Source of the DNA: Channa striata | Taxonomy: Eukaryota; Chordata; Actinopteri; Anabantiformes; Channidae | Length of the DNA: 64,000 nucleotides | Assembly: GCA_033026295.1 (NCBI GenBank) | Contig: CM065175.1 | Span: 1,105,501 to 1,169,500, forward strand | Direction: 5' to 3' | Part shown: positions 47,897 to 62,300 of the stretch, one piece after another | Layout of the letters: every line of letters begins with the position of its first letter | How positions within the stretch are numbered: the first letter of the stretch is position 1 | Notes under the pieces: model-generated | Databases searched by the model: none | The model's input: the letters and a program-made list of their open reading frames with translations, nothing else | Told to the model about the DNA's origin: nothing | Made by a program: the position numbers and the translations under genes

Positions 47897-48695
47897 ATTC
47901 CACTATATCAGGTTAGGGGGCTAATTAGGCCGTTGTAGATTATTCCCCTTTTATTGTCTTATGTCTGATGTTGCTTTTACAGTATGAACTTGACTGTTAG
48001 ATTATTATTAGCTGTAGCCAGTTTCTAACATTTGATCTATTCATATATTAATAATTTGAACTTTCAGAGAAAAAAAATGACATAAGCCTGCTGAATTTAG
48101 CCGAAAGATAAGAATAGCCAATAAGACACACTAATTTGTCACTGTTGCTGACAGACTGATAAACCTCTTCACCACCATTTAAACGATCATGCTGTTAAAT
48201 CTGGGATAATACCATAACATAACTGTGCCTCCTCCATGCTTCACAGTGGTTTCTTTTTCTTTGAAAGCATCATCTCTCTTCTTAAGTGAGCATAGAGCTT
48301 ATGTGACTTAAAATGATAATCTCTCTTATCATGACTTTGCGCACAGCTCGCAGACCGACATATAGAATTTGTATTGAAAAACAATAAACTGAACAAATTT
48401 ATGATTTACGATTGCCAATGTACGTATTTTCAGGGTGGAAAATACTAGTGTGCATCTCTACTAGCAAACCTAAACTTAATTTTGTAGGGAAGGAGCAAAT
48501 CTTCAGTTTCATATGATGGAGTTGGGACGTTACTGTACAGCTGAAGGTTGGGATCCAAGTAGCTGTGATTGAAACAGCCGATGAACTATTTTACATGACA
48601 AACAGACTGAAGTATTCGAACAATCTGTTGTAAAAAGAAAGTTAAAGATTGTTTTAGGATTCGGTTTATGCACAGAGAAACACAGCAAAACCCTT

Positions 48696-48770
48696 TATAC
48701 TATATATCTATATATAACTATATATATCTATATATATCTATAGATATATATATCTATATATATATCATTT
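48696..48770. repeat. AT-rich microsatellite (tatatatcta)n
   Basis: About 75 bp of alternating tatata and tctata units, capable of cruciform or slipped structures. Confidence 0.9.
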
Positions 48771-48779
48771 TCTGACTTT

Positions 48780-49215
48780 AATACTTTTTCATAAATTCAC
48801 ACCCTCATTTTAACACTTGGTAGAAGCACTTTTAACATTTAGTCAGTTGATCCCATTCTCCTGAGATGACAGATCATCTTAAGCTCCATCACACTGCATG
48901 GTATCTGTGGACTGTCAGCTTCAGCTCTCTTCACAGATGTCCTGGACTTTGGGTGGACCTCTTAAGGAAAGTCAGAAACTTGTCCAAACTTGAAACTTGT
49001 AACCATCGCACTGACAGATGACCCATTACTGCTGCCGCAGGTCTCATTCCCTCTAGAGCGGCTTTTCTTCTGGGAGCTCTCAGTATTTGGCTGCATTCAT
49101 ACTTCCTTCTCTTCTGACCACTATACCTGTCCCTGCCTCTATCCTTCACTGTAGGGATGGTACAATAATAGCCAGAAAGGAGCTGAGCCTGGTGCCTGGT
49201 GCTTGGGACAGTTTA
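48780..49215 (-). mobile_element. Decayed Tc1-like transposon fragment
   Basis: Plus-strand phrases in the order expected for an antisense Tc1-like element include cccattctcctgagatgacag, aagctccatcacactg, cagaaacttgtcc, tatttggctgcattcat, ccctgcctctatccttcac and tgtagggatggta. It looks internally deleted and has no usable frame. The call rests on recognition of the family's sequence. Confidence 0.55.
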
Positions 49216-49650
49216 TAGAGGTTCCTAAGATGACATTGCCTGAAGCCTGTTCAAAATCGAACTGTTGGGCTCTGCTTTGTCTTCTCTGATTGTTAAGTTT
49301 GAAGCTTTTTAGTTGCAACCTTCCTCCACTTGACAATTACTGGGAACTTTTAGAGCTTTAGAGATGTTTTTTTTACACTTGTCCTTATCTGTGGCTAGTC
49401 ACAAAATGTTGTAGACTACAGAGTTCCTTTAGCTGCATGGCATAGTTTACCATATTTCCTCACGAGTGTGAATTGTGGGTTACACATTTACAAATGCGAC
49501 AATCTGCCACAGGATCACTTTTTACACCTCAAAGTAAATAAAAAGCAAAGGACGACGTTGAGCCACAGCACATGGTAAGAAAACTTTTATAAAGAAAAGT
49601 TTTCAAGAAATTTCTAAAGGGGTAAATACCTTCTGAACTCAGGGCTCTTC

Positions 49651-49815
49651 TATTCCCAGTTCGATGCTCGGCTCCTCCGATCACATGTCAAAGTGTCCTT
49701 GAGCAAGACATGAACCCTAACTCAGCTGCTCCCCTACCGGTGTGTATGAGTCTGTGTGTGTGTAACGTGCTTTGAGTACCAAGGTGGAAAAGCGCTATAT
49801 GTGCAGACCATTTAA
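49651..49815 (+). mobile_element. 5'-truncated tRNA-derived SINE (family B)
   Basis: Has the family body (tcacatgtcaaagtgtcctt, gagcaagacatgaaccc) and the tail ttgagtaccaaggtggaaaa followed by gcgctatat. Most of the tRNA head is missing; a degenerate B box (gttcgatgctc) remains. Confidence 0.75.
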
Positions 49816-50238
49816 CGTCTATTTTCAAACTTCTTCAAACAGCAGGAAATGGTGCAATTTGACTATTTCCAGAGGGCTTATATGCTGCTGTGTGTGGGAT
49901 TGAGTCAAACTAAATGATACTGTGTGTGCCTGGTAATGATGTTGCCGACTGATGTGTTTTTTGGACAACAGTGGAACTGTATGCCACAAAGGAACAGGGA
50001 TTTGATAATATCCCACTTTGACACACACAGAGCTTGCTAGCTGGATACATTCATAGTTTGCTTTGGTCAACACATGGGGTTTGCTATTTAGAAAAACAGA
50101 ATCACCAGAATTATCTCTGATTCTCTCTTCACTAATTTGTGTTCTGTGCAGTCTCTATGTCTTCTGAAGAAACAAAACAAAAAAAGTATATTCATTGTGG
50201 TTGTTTTTTAATGAAATCTGTGTTTGTTAGGTGGCGTA

Positions 50239-50383
50239 TCATTGGCAATTCAGAGTCTCTGTGGTGCTGTTGTCATAGTCTTTGTGTATGTCCATTGGTC
50301 CGTACAGATGTTCCAGTACAGCCAGTACTTTCCTCTGGACTGAATCCACTTGTTCTACGGGGCAGTATTCATCTAGACTGGAC
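50239..50383 (-). CDS. C5orf22: C5orf22 terminal coding exon 10
   Basis: Encodes residues 402-449 and the TGA stop: SSLDEYCPVEQVDSVQRKVL, then a short polar tail. A variant polyadenylation signal ATTAAA (minus strand) lies at 50207-50212, only about 27 nt past the stop, so longer 3' ends are possible. Confidence 0.92.
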
Positions 50384-53300
50384 CTGAAAAGCAAACATTC
50401 ACCCTACTACTCCTTTTCACAAATACAAAGCACTGTTACAACTCTTATTTCGAGAGGTCTCTGTGAAACTGTGTACTTACCTGGACATGGTGACCAGTGT
50501 AGGTTTGGGCAAAGGCATCAGAAACAGCTGTACAGCTGCGATAAGTCTGTCAATCTCCTCGTCACTGCTGATGTGGTGAGGCAGCTCAACGGAGTCGCAG
50601 GTTAACCCTGCCTGATGGACCTAAGAGAGAACAGATGGGTGAGAGGAGGAGGTAAAAGGGAGAAGCAGCAGAGTGGGAGGTTAAACGGAGGGGAAAAGCG
50701 AGTTATGGAAAAATACTCAGAAAGGAAGAGTGGGAGAGAGCAGCATATAAGAAACGGCAGTGCGAGTACAGGAAGGGTGATAAAAAGTACGTAAATAAAT
50801 GTCCAGTACAAACCTCTGCCATAAGATTTAGTTGTCTATGCCTTAACTTAGAAAGGCACAGTAATAACATTCCTCGTAAATACTTCTGAATGTTTTATTC
50901 TCTTGAAATATTGGTGTTATTATTTCTTCAGGTATGTGATCATAACAAATAAAAAATGATATATTATAAATATATAATGGTGCTAGAAATACATGATTAC
51001 GAAAACATGAGAATATGTTCCCAGAGAGTTTTGAAAACCTGCCCAATTCATCTCACAGTTGTAAAGTATTTTACCCTAAACCACAAATGTGAGGTTTACG
51101 TGTCACCATAGGAAAAGTCAGGATTCACCAAAGTCTGCAGGTTTAATTGTAAAGACAGACATTAAAGTTATTCTTACCATCTCATAGTCTGGGCAGGGAT
51201 TTCGTGACTTCAAACTGGAAACCAGTTGGACTAATGAAGCCATGCTGAAAAAAAAAAAAGAGTGACAATATACATCTACCCACCCATCCATTACAATATG
51301 TTTTGCTGTCCAGGGTTGGGGGCCATACCATTTATTAATTTATAGTTTATAATTTGTGAAAAATCTGCAGATCTTGCCAATTTGTGTGTGGCAGAAGTAT
51401 GCAAGCCTCTAGGATAATCAATTAATTGAATTTCTGAATGGAACAATAATTGGGCCCTGCCTTACTTAAATACAAGAAATCTGGATCTTCACTACAGAAA
51501 ATGCATGAGCCATGGATCAAACAAAGACTTCTAAGAAGGGCTAGAATTTGGACTCTACCAGTCAACCGTCAGGGCAGATGATGTACAAATGGAGAACATT
51601 CAAAACCAAAGACAGACAGTACTTGTGTACTGAAAAAACAAAAAACATAAGGGATCACAAAATCTCCTGTTTGTCAGGCGCAGATTTGTCTTTAATTCTC
51701 CTTTGTTAATACTTGTGGAGATTGTTTTTGTCAGTCTGCGCTAAGTATTTATAAAATGTAAAAACTCAGACTAAATAGTATGCACTTTAAGTGAAACATA
51801 CAGTAATATTACAATGTAATAAAGTACAGCACTGTAGGATGAATAACTTCTATTACAGTAACAATGTGATCATACAGCATTTGAATAATAATGGTAAAAA
51901 GTATTGCGTGTCTAGATGCTTATAATCATTAATAGATTATGAGCTGTACGAGCTTTCACACAAAGTGGATAATAAAGTGAGAAAAAGACACTATATACAC
52001 AAGCTGTTCTACCCGTTTGTGTTTTAAAACATATTTATGCACAATCAGATAAAATTCTGAAGAGTTCACAATCTTTCATTTTACTGCTACAATGCAGTAA
52101 AATGAACTAGAGCTTACCCAGGGTTGTTGGCCCAACGTGTAACTGTGTCTTCTCCATCATCTTCTAGAAGATCAGCAAATGCTGCCTCCAGGTCTTCTAA
52201 CTGGTGTATGCGACGATCCACACACTCATCAAGCTCCTCCTGGACACACATCACCTCAAATCATCAATTCAAGCATAAACACAATGTCAAACTGACACAA
52301 ACACTATAGAGATATGTTCACCTGCTAAGTATCAAGATCACAGAAACTGATGGAAAAAAAAACGCTGATTGGTCATTTCGTCCACTGCTGTAGATGTGAA
52401 AACTGGAACCGAAAGGTTTTTGATTGGAGCATAGTGTGGGGTTCTCATTCTAGGAGCAAACATCTGGAGGTATAGCTCCCATCTTTGTAGAATAGCTCAG
52501 TTTTGCAACATTAATGGCATTGCATTAACTACAGGGTAACCTCACTGTGCATCAGTGGACACACACTGGTTTACACAGTGAATACATGCACACATTCAGT
52601 ATTATCAATATCTGGAATATAATTTTTTCTGACACGGATCATATAATAGCCCTAGGTTAGCATGAAACACTCAGTATAACCTTTCATAACTGTGGAAGAA
52701 AATGCACAGTTCAACAAACTTGAACTTCTGGCTCTGTACTGCTCCACAGTCCACACTGAGCAGCATACACAACAATGGTAAGGCCACGTGCAGAATCCTT
52801 TTTTCCACAATATTGTGAACACATCATTTTAATACCTCCACCCTGCCAGTATACTGCGCTGTCAAGAATGCCCCCCACTACTGCTTTTGTGCCTTTTATT
52901 TGGAACAGTGTGGCAGCAAAAAGACGATAATCCTGCCTTAAACAGGCAGTTTAAAATGGGCTTTAGAAAATCCTTGTGCCAAGTCAGAAGCAATTATCAT
53001 TTGTTTTTCATAACAAGGCAGTTTAAATAAGAAAGTGTGAGTGGCATCACGATGGCAATAGGACTCTTCCTAGTCCTTTTTCTAACCACTGCTGCAAGTG
53101 TAGTAGCTACTAATGCTAAAGGTATAAAAACTGTTTACAGCAGTGATCACCTGTTAACATTTGTTGCTTTGATGTATATTTTGAGGCCTGTACTTGAGAA
53201 GGAAATAACACGTTGCTGTGGAAAAGCTGACCATCCAAGTCTATATACTTTTGACCACCTAAAACATTCACCTAGAACTGGGGACTTTGTAAAAAAAGTG

Positions 53301-56300
53301 GTTGTACTACCTGCATAGTTCATCCCATATTTTCGACAAAATGCTTAATTTAAAGTAGACAGTGGCTTGTCTATTGTGGTGGTGTAAAAAGCCAAATTCA
53401 CTATTGCATAAGTTATTATTTTAAGGTTTTTAATGTGAAATGAAGCACAGGAGTATACTTGTCCTCACAGAAGCATTATTACACACTTGTGTATGTAGTT
53501 ATACTTTGTGTGTGCATGTATGCAAGCGTGGTGGGAACAAATGGACAGAGAAAACCATTGTGGAAAAAAAGGTCTGACCTGATCAGCATCTGGACTAGGT
53601 CCACTGAAGTTGTAGAGCTCCTTTAGAATGGTATACTCTTCCTTGACACAAAGACAGCAGAGAGATGAAGTCAATACAGTCCAACTAGCCGGTTCCTTAT
53701 ATACTTGTACAAAGTATTCAATCAAACAGACTTTTTCCAACCTAGCGTTTTGAACCATGCGGCTTTTTCCTTTTATATATTTTTCTTGTCAGACTGTAGA
53801 AAGTATTGCAAACAAATCATCAAATGCAGAAAAAGGGACTTTTTCTAAAATGCTAATAAAATAAATAATAACCCTGTTCATGGCTTAACATGGGCTTTTA
53901 AGGTGTATGCCTCTGAACAATGAGTAAAACTATTAAAAACATGCGGTTTATATGTGACAAAATATATATTTCTTTTAAATTTTAGCACAGCCTAAATTTA
54001 GGTGCGCTCTATAGTCCAGAATTTACGGTAATAACCCTGTTCATGGCTTAACATGGGCTTAGGTGTATTCTGCAAAACTAAAAACACTGTCACTCAACAC
54101 AGCCCACTGCTGTGTCCAGAAATACCTGAACATGAACATGACACATTATTACCCAAAGAGGAGTCCATACGTTACTTCTGGACAAAAATTCTGCTGTTTT
54201 CACTGGACCTAAACACAATTCAGATGGTGGCAGCATGTCCTGGGAATTCAAAGAATATTTCAGCAGGTCAATGCCACACCTTATTCTGCACAAGCTCCAA
54301 AAGCACGGCTTCACTTGACTGGGCTGCACGCAGTTCAGAGCTGTCTCCTATTGACAATGTATGGAGAACTAGGCAACCACAACCGCAGACTTTTGAGCAG
54401 ATGAAGTCTTGCATTCAGCAAGAAAAGGCAAATATTCTACTTACTAAATTAGTATCCTCAGTTCCCAATAGATTGTAAAGTGCAATAAATCTGAAATGGT
54501 AAACATGTACTAGTTCCAACTTTTAAGTTCAGCAGGCATCAAACTTTGTCAGGAAATAAAAACAAAAATACGTTAGTATTTAGTCTGAATCTGGAAATGG
54601 GGTTTGTATGTGTAGATTGACACATTTAAAGCTTCATCAGGCTATAATTTGTCTGTTTCAAGCTACACTGGTGATAGAGTGAATCCAATTTTATGCAAAA
54701 TGAGCAGATTATCACGGTGCCATTTTACTTTACTTGTAAAATATTCTACATTTAATTTATATTTTGTTGTCTAAATTGTAAATTCTTGAATGCAAAAGCA
54801 CTCCCTTTCATTTCCACCTTGTTTGCTTCCCTTCAGAATTCAGTTGCACACTTTAAGCTGTGTCAAGCCTTAAATAGTATCTTCCAACGACTTTGTTTTT
54901 AACGATGGCAACTCATTAAACACTGATTCCCACTTACCAACAGTTACATAACATTTGATTAATTTTGTGGGCACACTAGCACGTACAGAAGAGGACTTCT
55001 GGGATGCTAACACAACATGATTCTTTATCTGATCAGGTACTGAGGGCTGGGGTTGGGGAGGCTTTAGAACAAGCTTATCATTTGCATTTGTAGATATTTG
55101 ATCAGACACATGGAAACAGTGATTAAAAAAAAAGAACAAAAGCAAAAAAATCCTCCTAAAGAGGCTGTTACATGAAGAGGAATGTACCTGTGTGTATAAT
55201 TCCTTGAAGGGATTCTTACATGAGAAGAAATCCAAATCTATGTCCAAAATATATGGCTCTGACTCGGACAGAACTGCAGATATCCTCTGGACAATGTAGC
55301 CCTTTGATCCTTCATTTTCACCCTCATCATCCCCAAAGCCTGTCCCACTGTCTCCTTGCTCTTTGTATGTATTGCTGCCCTCTGCTGGGTGTAGTTTGTC
55401 TGCAGTTGTTTGTCCAGGCCCAGAACAGCTGGCTTCCCCAGCCTGATGACACTCTGTCCGGGGTCTCTTGGCAAAACACCTTTCTGTGTTATACTCTGAA
55501 ATGAAATGGGAACAGCATCACATTGTGTAGATAAAGATAAAGATGTAGCTAAGGACAGAGGCAAAACTAACAGAAGGACAAATCAAACAACAAATAAATA
55601 ACCAAAAAAAAAAACATAATTGTGAGATTTTTACAGTACATGTACATGAGATCGATACAATACCACGACCACCTTAATGATATAATCAAGGCAATGCATT
55701 AAACACATTGTGTGTATTATTGATATGGATCCCATTGCAGTGTTCAACCAAACAAAATTGATGACTAATTCTTATTAATTAAAGTCACACAAATAAACAA
55801 TTACAAGCTAAATGATTATGAGGAAAAAATACATTCAGCATTTGGCAAATGTCACAGAGACCAAAATGGGAAAGCTGTAAAAAATATGACTTAATGGTAA
55901 ACGGCCTGCCTTTATGTGGCCCTTGCTACCTAATGGTAACCAAAGCACTTTAATCTGCTTCTCATTCATCCATTCACACTCATTTATACACTTAATTACA
56001 CACATAGCCACTAAGCAATTCAGGGAAACTTTGACATGTGACTGGGGTTGGTGGATGATTGCTCTACCTCCTGCTCCACAGAACATACCAACCACGGGCC
56101 TGTTTACACCACCTCAGCGCTCCTACCGTCGGTGCAAACACATCTCCTGAAGGTATGTGCCTCTCAAGGCAGATCCCTAGGGGGGTAAGTCTGATAGGGC
56201 CTAATAATACCACCATGTGTTTTGGTATGTTCACATGTTTGGGAACAGGCAAACCTATTTAAAAAGTGAAACATCTTGCTAAACTTCCTGCATCTGCCTA

Positions 56301-59300
56301 CTCGCATTCAATGCTGGGATCTCTGTTTGGCAAGCAGGCGAGCCAACTGAATTTGATTTTAGCAATAGCGGCATCTTCTTCTAATCATGTTTTTAGCGTG
56401 CTTTGCATGTTGTCCACTTGTCACTTGACTGAGCAGACAAATGTTAAGACAGCTAGGTGACAGCCAATCATGACCCTGATTCTAGTGGAAACTGAAGTAC
56501 AACGTTGCATTCCCCACATGATAAACTGGCATTTGCAGCCTCCGCCTTTCAAACTGTCTATGATGTTTCTTTTACAAGTTATTGTGACATAAAACGTGAG
56601 GAAAACAACAACATCATGGTGGTTAGAAAACAACTGTCCAATTGCAGCTGAGTGAGTAACGTACATGATTAAGAAAACACATTCCCAGAGCTACAGACTG
56701 ATGACAGACCAGGCTGAGAGCACACTATGTTGCAAGAGCACAACTTTAATACAAACACATATCTGGTTGTTTCTCAAAGGAGCCAAAGTACTGATGTTAC
56801 TAATTCTGCTTGTTTTTTCCACCTGTGCTCTATGTTCGAGGTACACACCTGTGGGTGATAAATGACTGGGTTTGACAGGATTGACTTTGACCACACTCAG
56901 AATGAGGGGTTTAGCATCCTCCAGCTGCTCCTCACAAACATAGAGACCATCACTGAGGAAGTAGCTGTCTGTGCTGGACACTCTGCAAAGGGCGGTGACA
57001 GAGGGAAAGTGAGACAGACACAGAGGAGAAGCAGAGTATATAAGGATTATACCACTGTACATAATATACCATTAGCTGCTAAATGCAGGAAATGTGTATT
57101 TTCTATCTGCTAAGAATTTCAGACGTTCAGTTTCAGTGTATACACTACCTAATGGTGGTGGTGGATGAATCTTTGCCCACAGCCATCCTGTGTTCTCCCT
57201 CTCTGATCTGCTGGGCCCAGTAAGGATGTAGCCACACCACACAGGATACATGGCCAGCAAACACCATGGGCATGATCCAGTTTTCTATACTCAACTCACT
57301 GAAATAAATTCAGAAAATAAAAGTCACAGTGATTTCTGACAAAAATAACTCTTCTTACGAAGTCCAGATGTTATACTCTGGACTCATCCATCCACACAAC
57401 ATTCTTCTAAAATCCTTCTGGCAGATTCACATGGCCTTGATATGCTCGAAATATTAAGTACACATTGTAATCTAATAGTTTCTGAATCTGCCGACCTGGA
57501 GTCTGCTTTCAAAAAGGTGTGAGGCAAACAGATAAGAAGCGTGTTCAGGAGGGAACAGGAAAAACATTGTTTCATCTGCAAGTAGTAAATATGGCACGTG
57601 GTTACTAAAATTTTAGATGGTTTGATATTCACAGCGAGCACACAGATGATCATCACTAATTATTTTAATCACAAGTATTAACAAAACAGTGTGTGTGTTG
57701 CCTGTGTACTTGTGCTTTTGTTTACATGTGCAGTATATATGGTATTGAACTCGTTCAGTTGTAGCTTACAAATCATTTTCTTGTTGAATTCTCATTACCT
57801 GTTGCTCCTTTAAAATGTTTTACTTTACCAAGTGTCACAGATTTTTCATGTGGTTTCATGCTTTTTAACCCAAATGTAGATTGGATACTACAAAGGTGTT
57901 TTCAGAGGGACTATGTCCTCAAAAGAAGATGGTATTATTTGGGAAAATGATAAGACATGTACTGTGACGCAGCTATTGTGACCACTGACACCACCAGCAC
58001 AAGCTCCACTAGGGCAACATACAAATGTGAACATTATGGTAGCCTTTCCTCAGGGTGCAGAGAATAATATTGAAAGAAACAGCTGCATTGAGATGAAAAG
58101 ATATGGTACATATGGTAATTATAGGATGTAGTTTAGTGTAATTCTCCAGTTAGAGTGAAAAGTATGTTATAAAAGTCATTCCAGAGCATCTCTACTAAGC
58201 TGAGGTCTGCAGGGCATGCATTGCATTGCGGAATTGCAGGACTTGCGCATAATTTCATTGATTCTCACAAATTTAGCATTTGTAATGTGGGAAATATTCT
58301 TACATATTTCCATTGAAATGAAATGACTAGACACTTAACACACATTCTCTCCCTCTCTCTATGCAAGGCTGCCCACTCCTCCTCTGTTACAGCATTTCTC
58401 TGTGCATATACAGCCACGTTTCAATGGCATAAACATGAAAGCATGGAACATAAATAGACATAAACACAAGAAGAAGTTGCTCATTAAAATAAAAAAACAC
58501 AGCAGTGCCACTGATGCCAACATAACAACTGCAGTTATACAATTTTCTCCAAGCCTGGGGTCTTTGAGTAAAAACCCTGGAGGTCTGGTCACACAACCTT
58601 CTCCCCAGTCAGGGTCCAGACCATTTCCTGGCCGTCAAAAGTTTCACCAAAATAACAGTACAACAAAAAGCATGATGAATCTTGATGTCTTTGTCTAAAA
58701 AAATACATATCTAACATAATTATGGCTACAAGTCTGTCTTTTATTTTGTCATGGCATTTCACTTTTAACAACAAAAACATAAAAGACTCTGTAGTGTTTA
58801 GTAAATGTAATTGATTAATCAGTAATTAATTGATTAGAAGCAAACAGACCAAAACATTGTAAATTAGCCAATTTTACAGCCCAAGTCAGTGTGCAGGAGT
58901 CTTTGATGTTGGATTCAGTTGTAGACACTTTGTCTGATTGCGCTTGTTATAAAGCACTGCACAGCAGGTTTCAGTACTTTCAAGGCACATTTCACTAATT
59001 GTGTTACCGTTCTGAGCTTGCATTAGATCCCAAGACTGAATAGAGTCTGAGGAAAGTCTTCCTCTTGGTGCATTTGCCCTTAACCTTATTCTGAACCTAA
59101 TCTTGCTCCCGAGTATTGGTATATAACATTTACTGTAATGTGACTTGTTGGTTTTAGCTTGGCTGCTCTCATGCCTAAGGTGCTGGAATGGAAAGGACTA
59201 CACATACTACAGGGGCGATTGTGGCTCAGTTGGTAGCGTGGTCGTCCACCAATCCCACAGTTGTTGGTTTTCCCCGGCTCCTCTGGTCACATGTCAAAGT

Positions 59301-62300
59301 GTCCTTGAGCAAGACACTGAACCCTGCTTAGCTGCTCCCGGTGAGCGTCGGCCAGCTGCACAGCAGCTCCCCCATCGGTGTATGAATGTGTGTGATTGAG
59401 AGTGTGAATGTGTAGATAAGAAGCAGTGTAAAGCGCTTTGAGTACCGACAGGTAGAAAAGCGCTATATAAGTGGAGAACATTTACCATTTACACATATCT
59501 GCTAACGGTTAAGTTATACTTCTTGTTTACTGCATATATGCCTATACAAAACAGTGTCCTTGTTTAGCCTGCATTAATTAGGAGTGGCAGTTGGGAACAT
59601 CCTCAAAAATTAATGATATAGTTACACTACCGCTCAAGAATACCAGTGAAGGAGGATCAAAAGAATCAAACTGCCCCTGAGCTCCCTGAACACCTCGCAC
59701 AGAGCTGCTTTCTGACAAAACACAGATGAGCAACACGTTGTAGTGTTGTGGAAAACACCTACACCGTAATTTGACAGGCTGGTGGGCTTTAATGTCAAGA
59801 CCTGATCTCCACCTTAAGATGGCTGCACTGTGCCTGTTGAAAAATCTCAGGAGCTGGACAGCTCCCCTATTATTATCTTGCAAAATACCGAGATAAACCC
59901 AATTTATTTTCCCTTTGACAATGAAGCATTGGCCCACAGGCCCAGAGGCAGCAAAGCTCCTAAACATGATTTGACCTTGATGAAGAAAACAGCCTACACC
60001 TTTACAATAGTTGGACAGTTTAAGAACACCACATCTAAATCACCGGTAAATCTCAAAGACATAAAAGCAGTATTAGTTTGCCAACCTGGATTCAACTATG
60101 AGTTAATAAGATTTGAATAAAAACAAATCATGAGAAAGACTTTTTACCAACCATGGGATTTTAACTTAAACCCTGTGTGCAACATCATGAGGAAAAGGAT
60201 AGTTTGCAGGTGTCTATCAATCCAACCATGGCGTCAGTATTTGACACCATGGTTGGATTGATCTGCTACAGGTCACATGATTCCCAAGAGTTGCATTTTG
60301 TGTCTTTACACATGAATTTGCATTTTGCCTAACCTTCCCACTTCTGTAAAGTTCACCTTATACCCAGCTTGCACAGAAGCACGGCACAGCTTCTTGATTT
60401 AGACTAAAGGAATGGCCTGGACTGACAAAAGCTATAAGACTGAATGTACAAGAGAAAACATACCTGAAAAGTTTCTCTTTATCAAACACTGTGTCGGCAG
60501 ACATGTTGACAGGGATGAGTAGATCCGGATGGGAGTCCAAATGAATCATCTTTATGTTTTTTTGCGGGAGGTGTCTTGATGCAATGGCACGGTAGATGTG
60601 ACAAACCACCTAGGTGGGAAACAGAAAAATAAGATCTATATCAATTTCACTCCGACTGTCACCACAGTAAAGAGTGTGCTGCCCATCTCCTCGCCATCCT
60701 CGAAAGCTTTTATCAAGAAACTCATACGACTGGTCTTAGGCTTGGCCCACCTTTTGTAAAAGCACCTGGGTGAACACGCCACCTTCTCTCTGCCCAACTC
60801 AACTCATCCAAGACCATGAGTACCATCAAAACGTGTTTAACTTCACTTATCAATCTGGCATTTATTTGCATCTGTCTCGTTAGTTTAGCACATTTATAAC
60901 AACTAATATTCTAATACATCTTTGGTAGCTGCTGTTTGAATGGATTATTTTTTTGCTATCGCAGGCAAGTGTTTTCAAGTGTGTGATATGAAGTTTCTTT
61001 CCAGTTGCTCAGTGTTCACAGTAAGTGTTTTTTTTTTTTATTGCCTTAACCTACCCCCTTGTGATTGTACACAGTGAGTGGGAGTTTATCGACTTTCAGT
61101 TAAGCCCCAGGTTACATTTTGTTCCTTCTTTGCCGTTTTCCCCTGTATACAGTTGTCTGGCTTTACTTCGATTTAGGGTGTATATACTTTTGTTAGGTTT
61201 GAATGCATTAATTGGCAGACAGGGGTCAGCTGTTGTTTATTTGATCACCTATTGCTCGCTGGTAGAAGATGTCCTCTCAGTGACGCACCATTTGGGGACG
61301 TTGTGCATAACAGAGGATGCAAGTCCAGCTTGTGTGAGGCAGTATAACCATTACTTTCAGTCAGTGATATTTTCATGTTTTCCAAGTGCAGTGAACATTA
61401 TTAGCCTTAATGTGCCAGCAGAGATTCCAAGCATGCTGAGAGGTTTTGGAATGGCATTTCCTAGTCCCTGCCAATGGTTTCTGTTTCAGTGGCTGCAGAT
61501 TATTTGGAAATCAACGTAGAAAAGCAATGCTGCCAGTGCACTGAAGTAATACAATGTAATGTAGGGTGTCAGAAGCAAACAAGGTCTCAATTTGCACTTG
61601 AGAACAGCCCAGTCACCCAGAGACCAAGAGGAAGAACCTCATTATCTGTGGTGCTGGGCACTGGGTTTCATTCAGACTCTCAGAGAACACTGATGACACT
61701 GATGTGTCATGTGAGTCAAGTGAACATAGCCTATGTGTCAGACACATAGGGTCTTGCTAGTATAGGCGATGGTAATATAATTAAGGTAGGTCATACCCCA
61801 TCTTAGCTCATACCAGACTGTAAAGAGAACAGGTCTAGAACAGTCTGGCAAAGATCATCCTCACCTCACCATAACTCCAGCTGAAACTGAGAGATTCTCC
61901 TCAACTGTGTAAATAATTGAGTCTTTTCTGAGAAACAGGAGGTTCCAGAACAGACTGTACTGTTTTATCCATCTGTGCTAAGGCATGTAGTGTTGCTTCA
62001 GTTGGTCTGCCCCCAGCTGCAGATGTCTGTCACTAGTCAAAGCTTCTGTTATTTATGTGTTAGTTATTATGTTTACACCACTGGCAAAACTACACTGAAA
62101 ACTACTACAGTTTTAGCTAACTGCTCATCAATTATTGTAAACTCAAAACTCTTTACTGGGAATGTTTCTGCTTTACTCATGATTTAATAGTAGTTTTATG
62201 ATAGATAGATAGATAAATAAATAAATAAATAAATAAACAAACAAACAACAACGCATAAATTAGGCGGCCATAAATTTACAGCTTTGTGGAATCATTTCGA

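Noticed and set aside
52124..52309. Ser-rich plus-strand frame at the C5orf22 exon 7 position
   Set aside because: It is the antisense shadow of coding exon 7 on the minus strand.
53037..53318. 93-codon plus-strand frame with a signal-peptide-like start in C5orf22 intron 6
   Set aside because: Only the hydrophobic N terminus is suggestive; there is no known domain and the region is AT-rich intron.
59578..59967. 129-codon minus-strand frame in C5orf22 intron 2
   Set aside because: It does not match C5orf22 exons or any family I recognise, has no consistent splice sites, and an overlapping plus-strand frame is equally open.
60216..60262. Intronic hairpin as a microRNA precursor
   Set aside because: At 47 nt in total with a five-base loop it is shorter than animal pre-miRNAs, and no flanking stem extension is visible.
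61025..61519. 164-codon plus-strand open frame in C5orf22 intron 1
   Set aside because: It is hydrophobic and unlike any family I know, begins in a poly-T tract, and has no sign of splicing or a promoter; probably chance.
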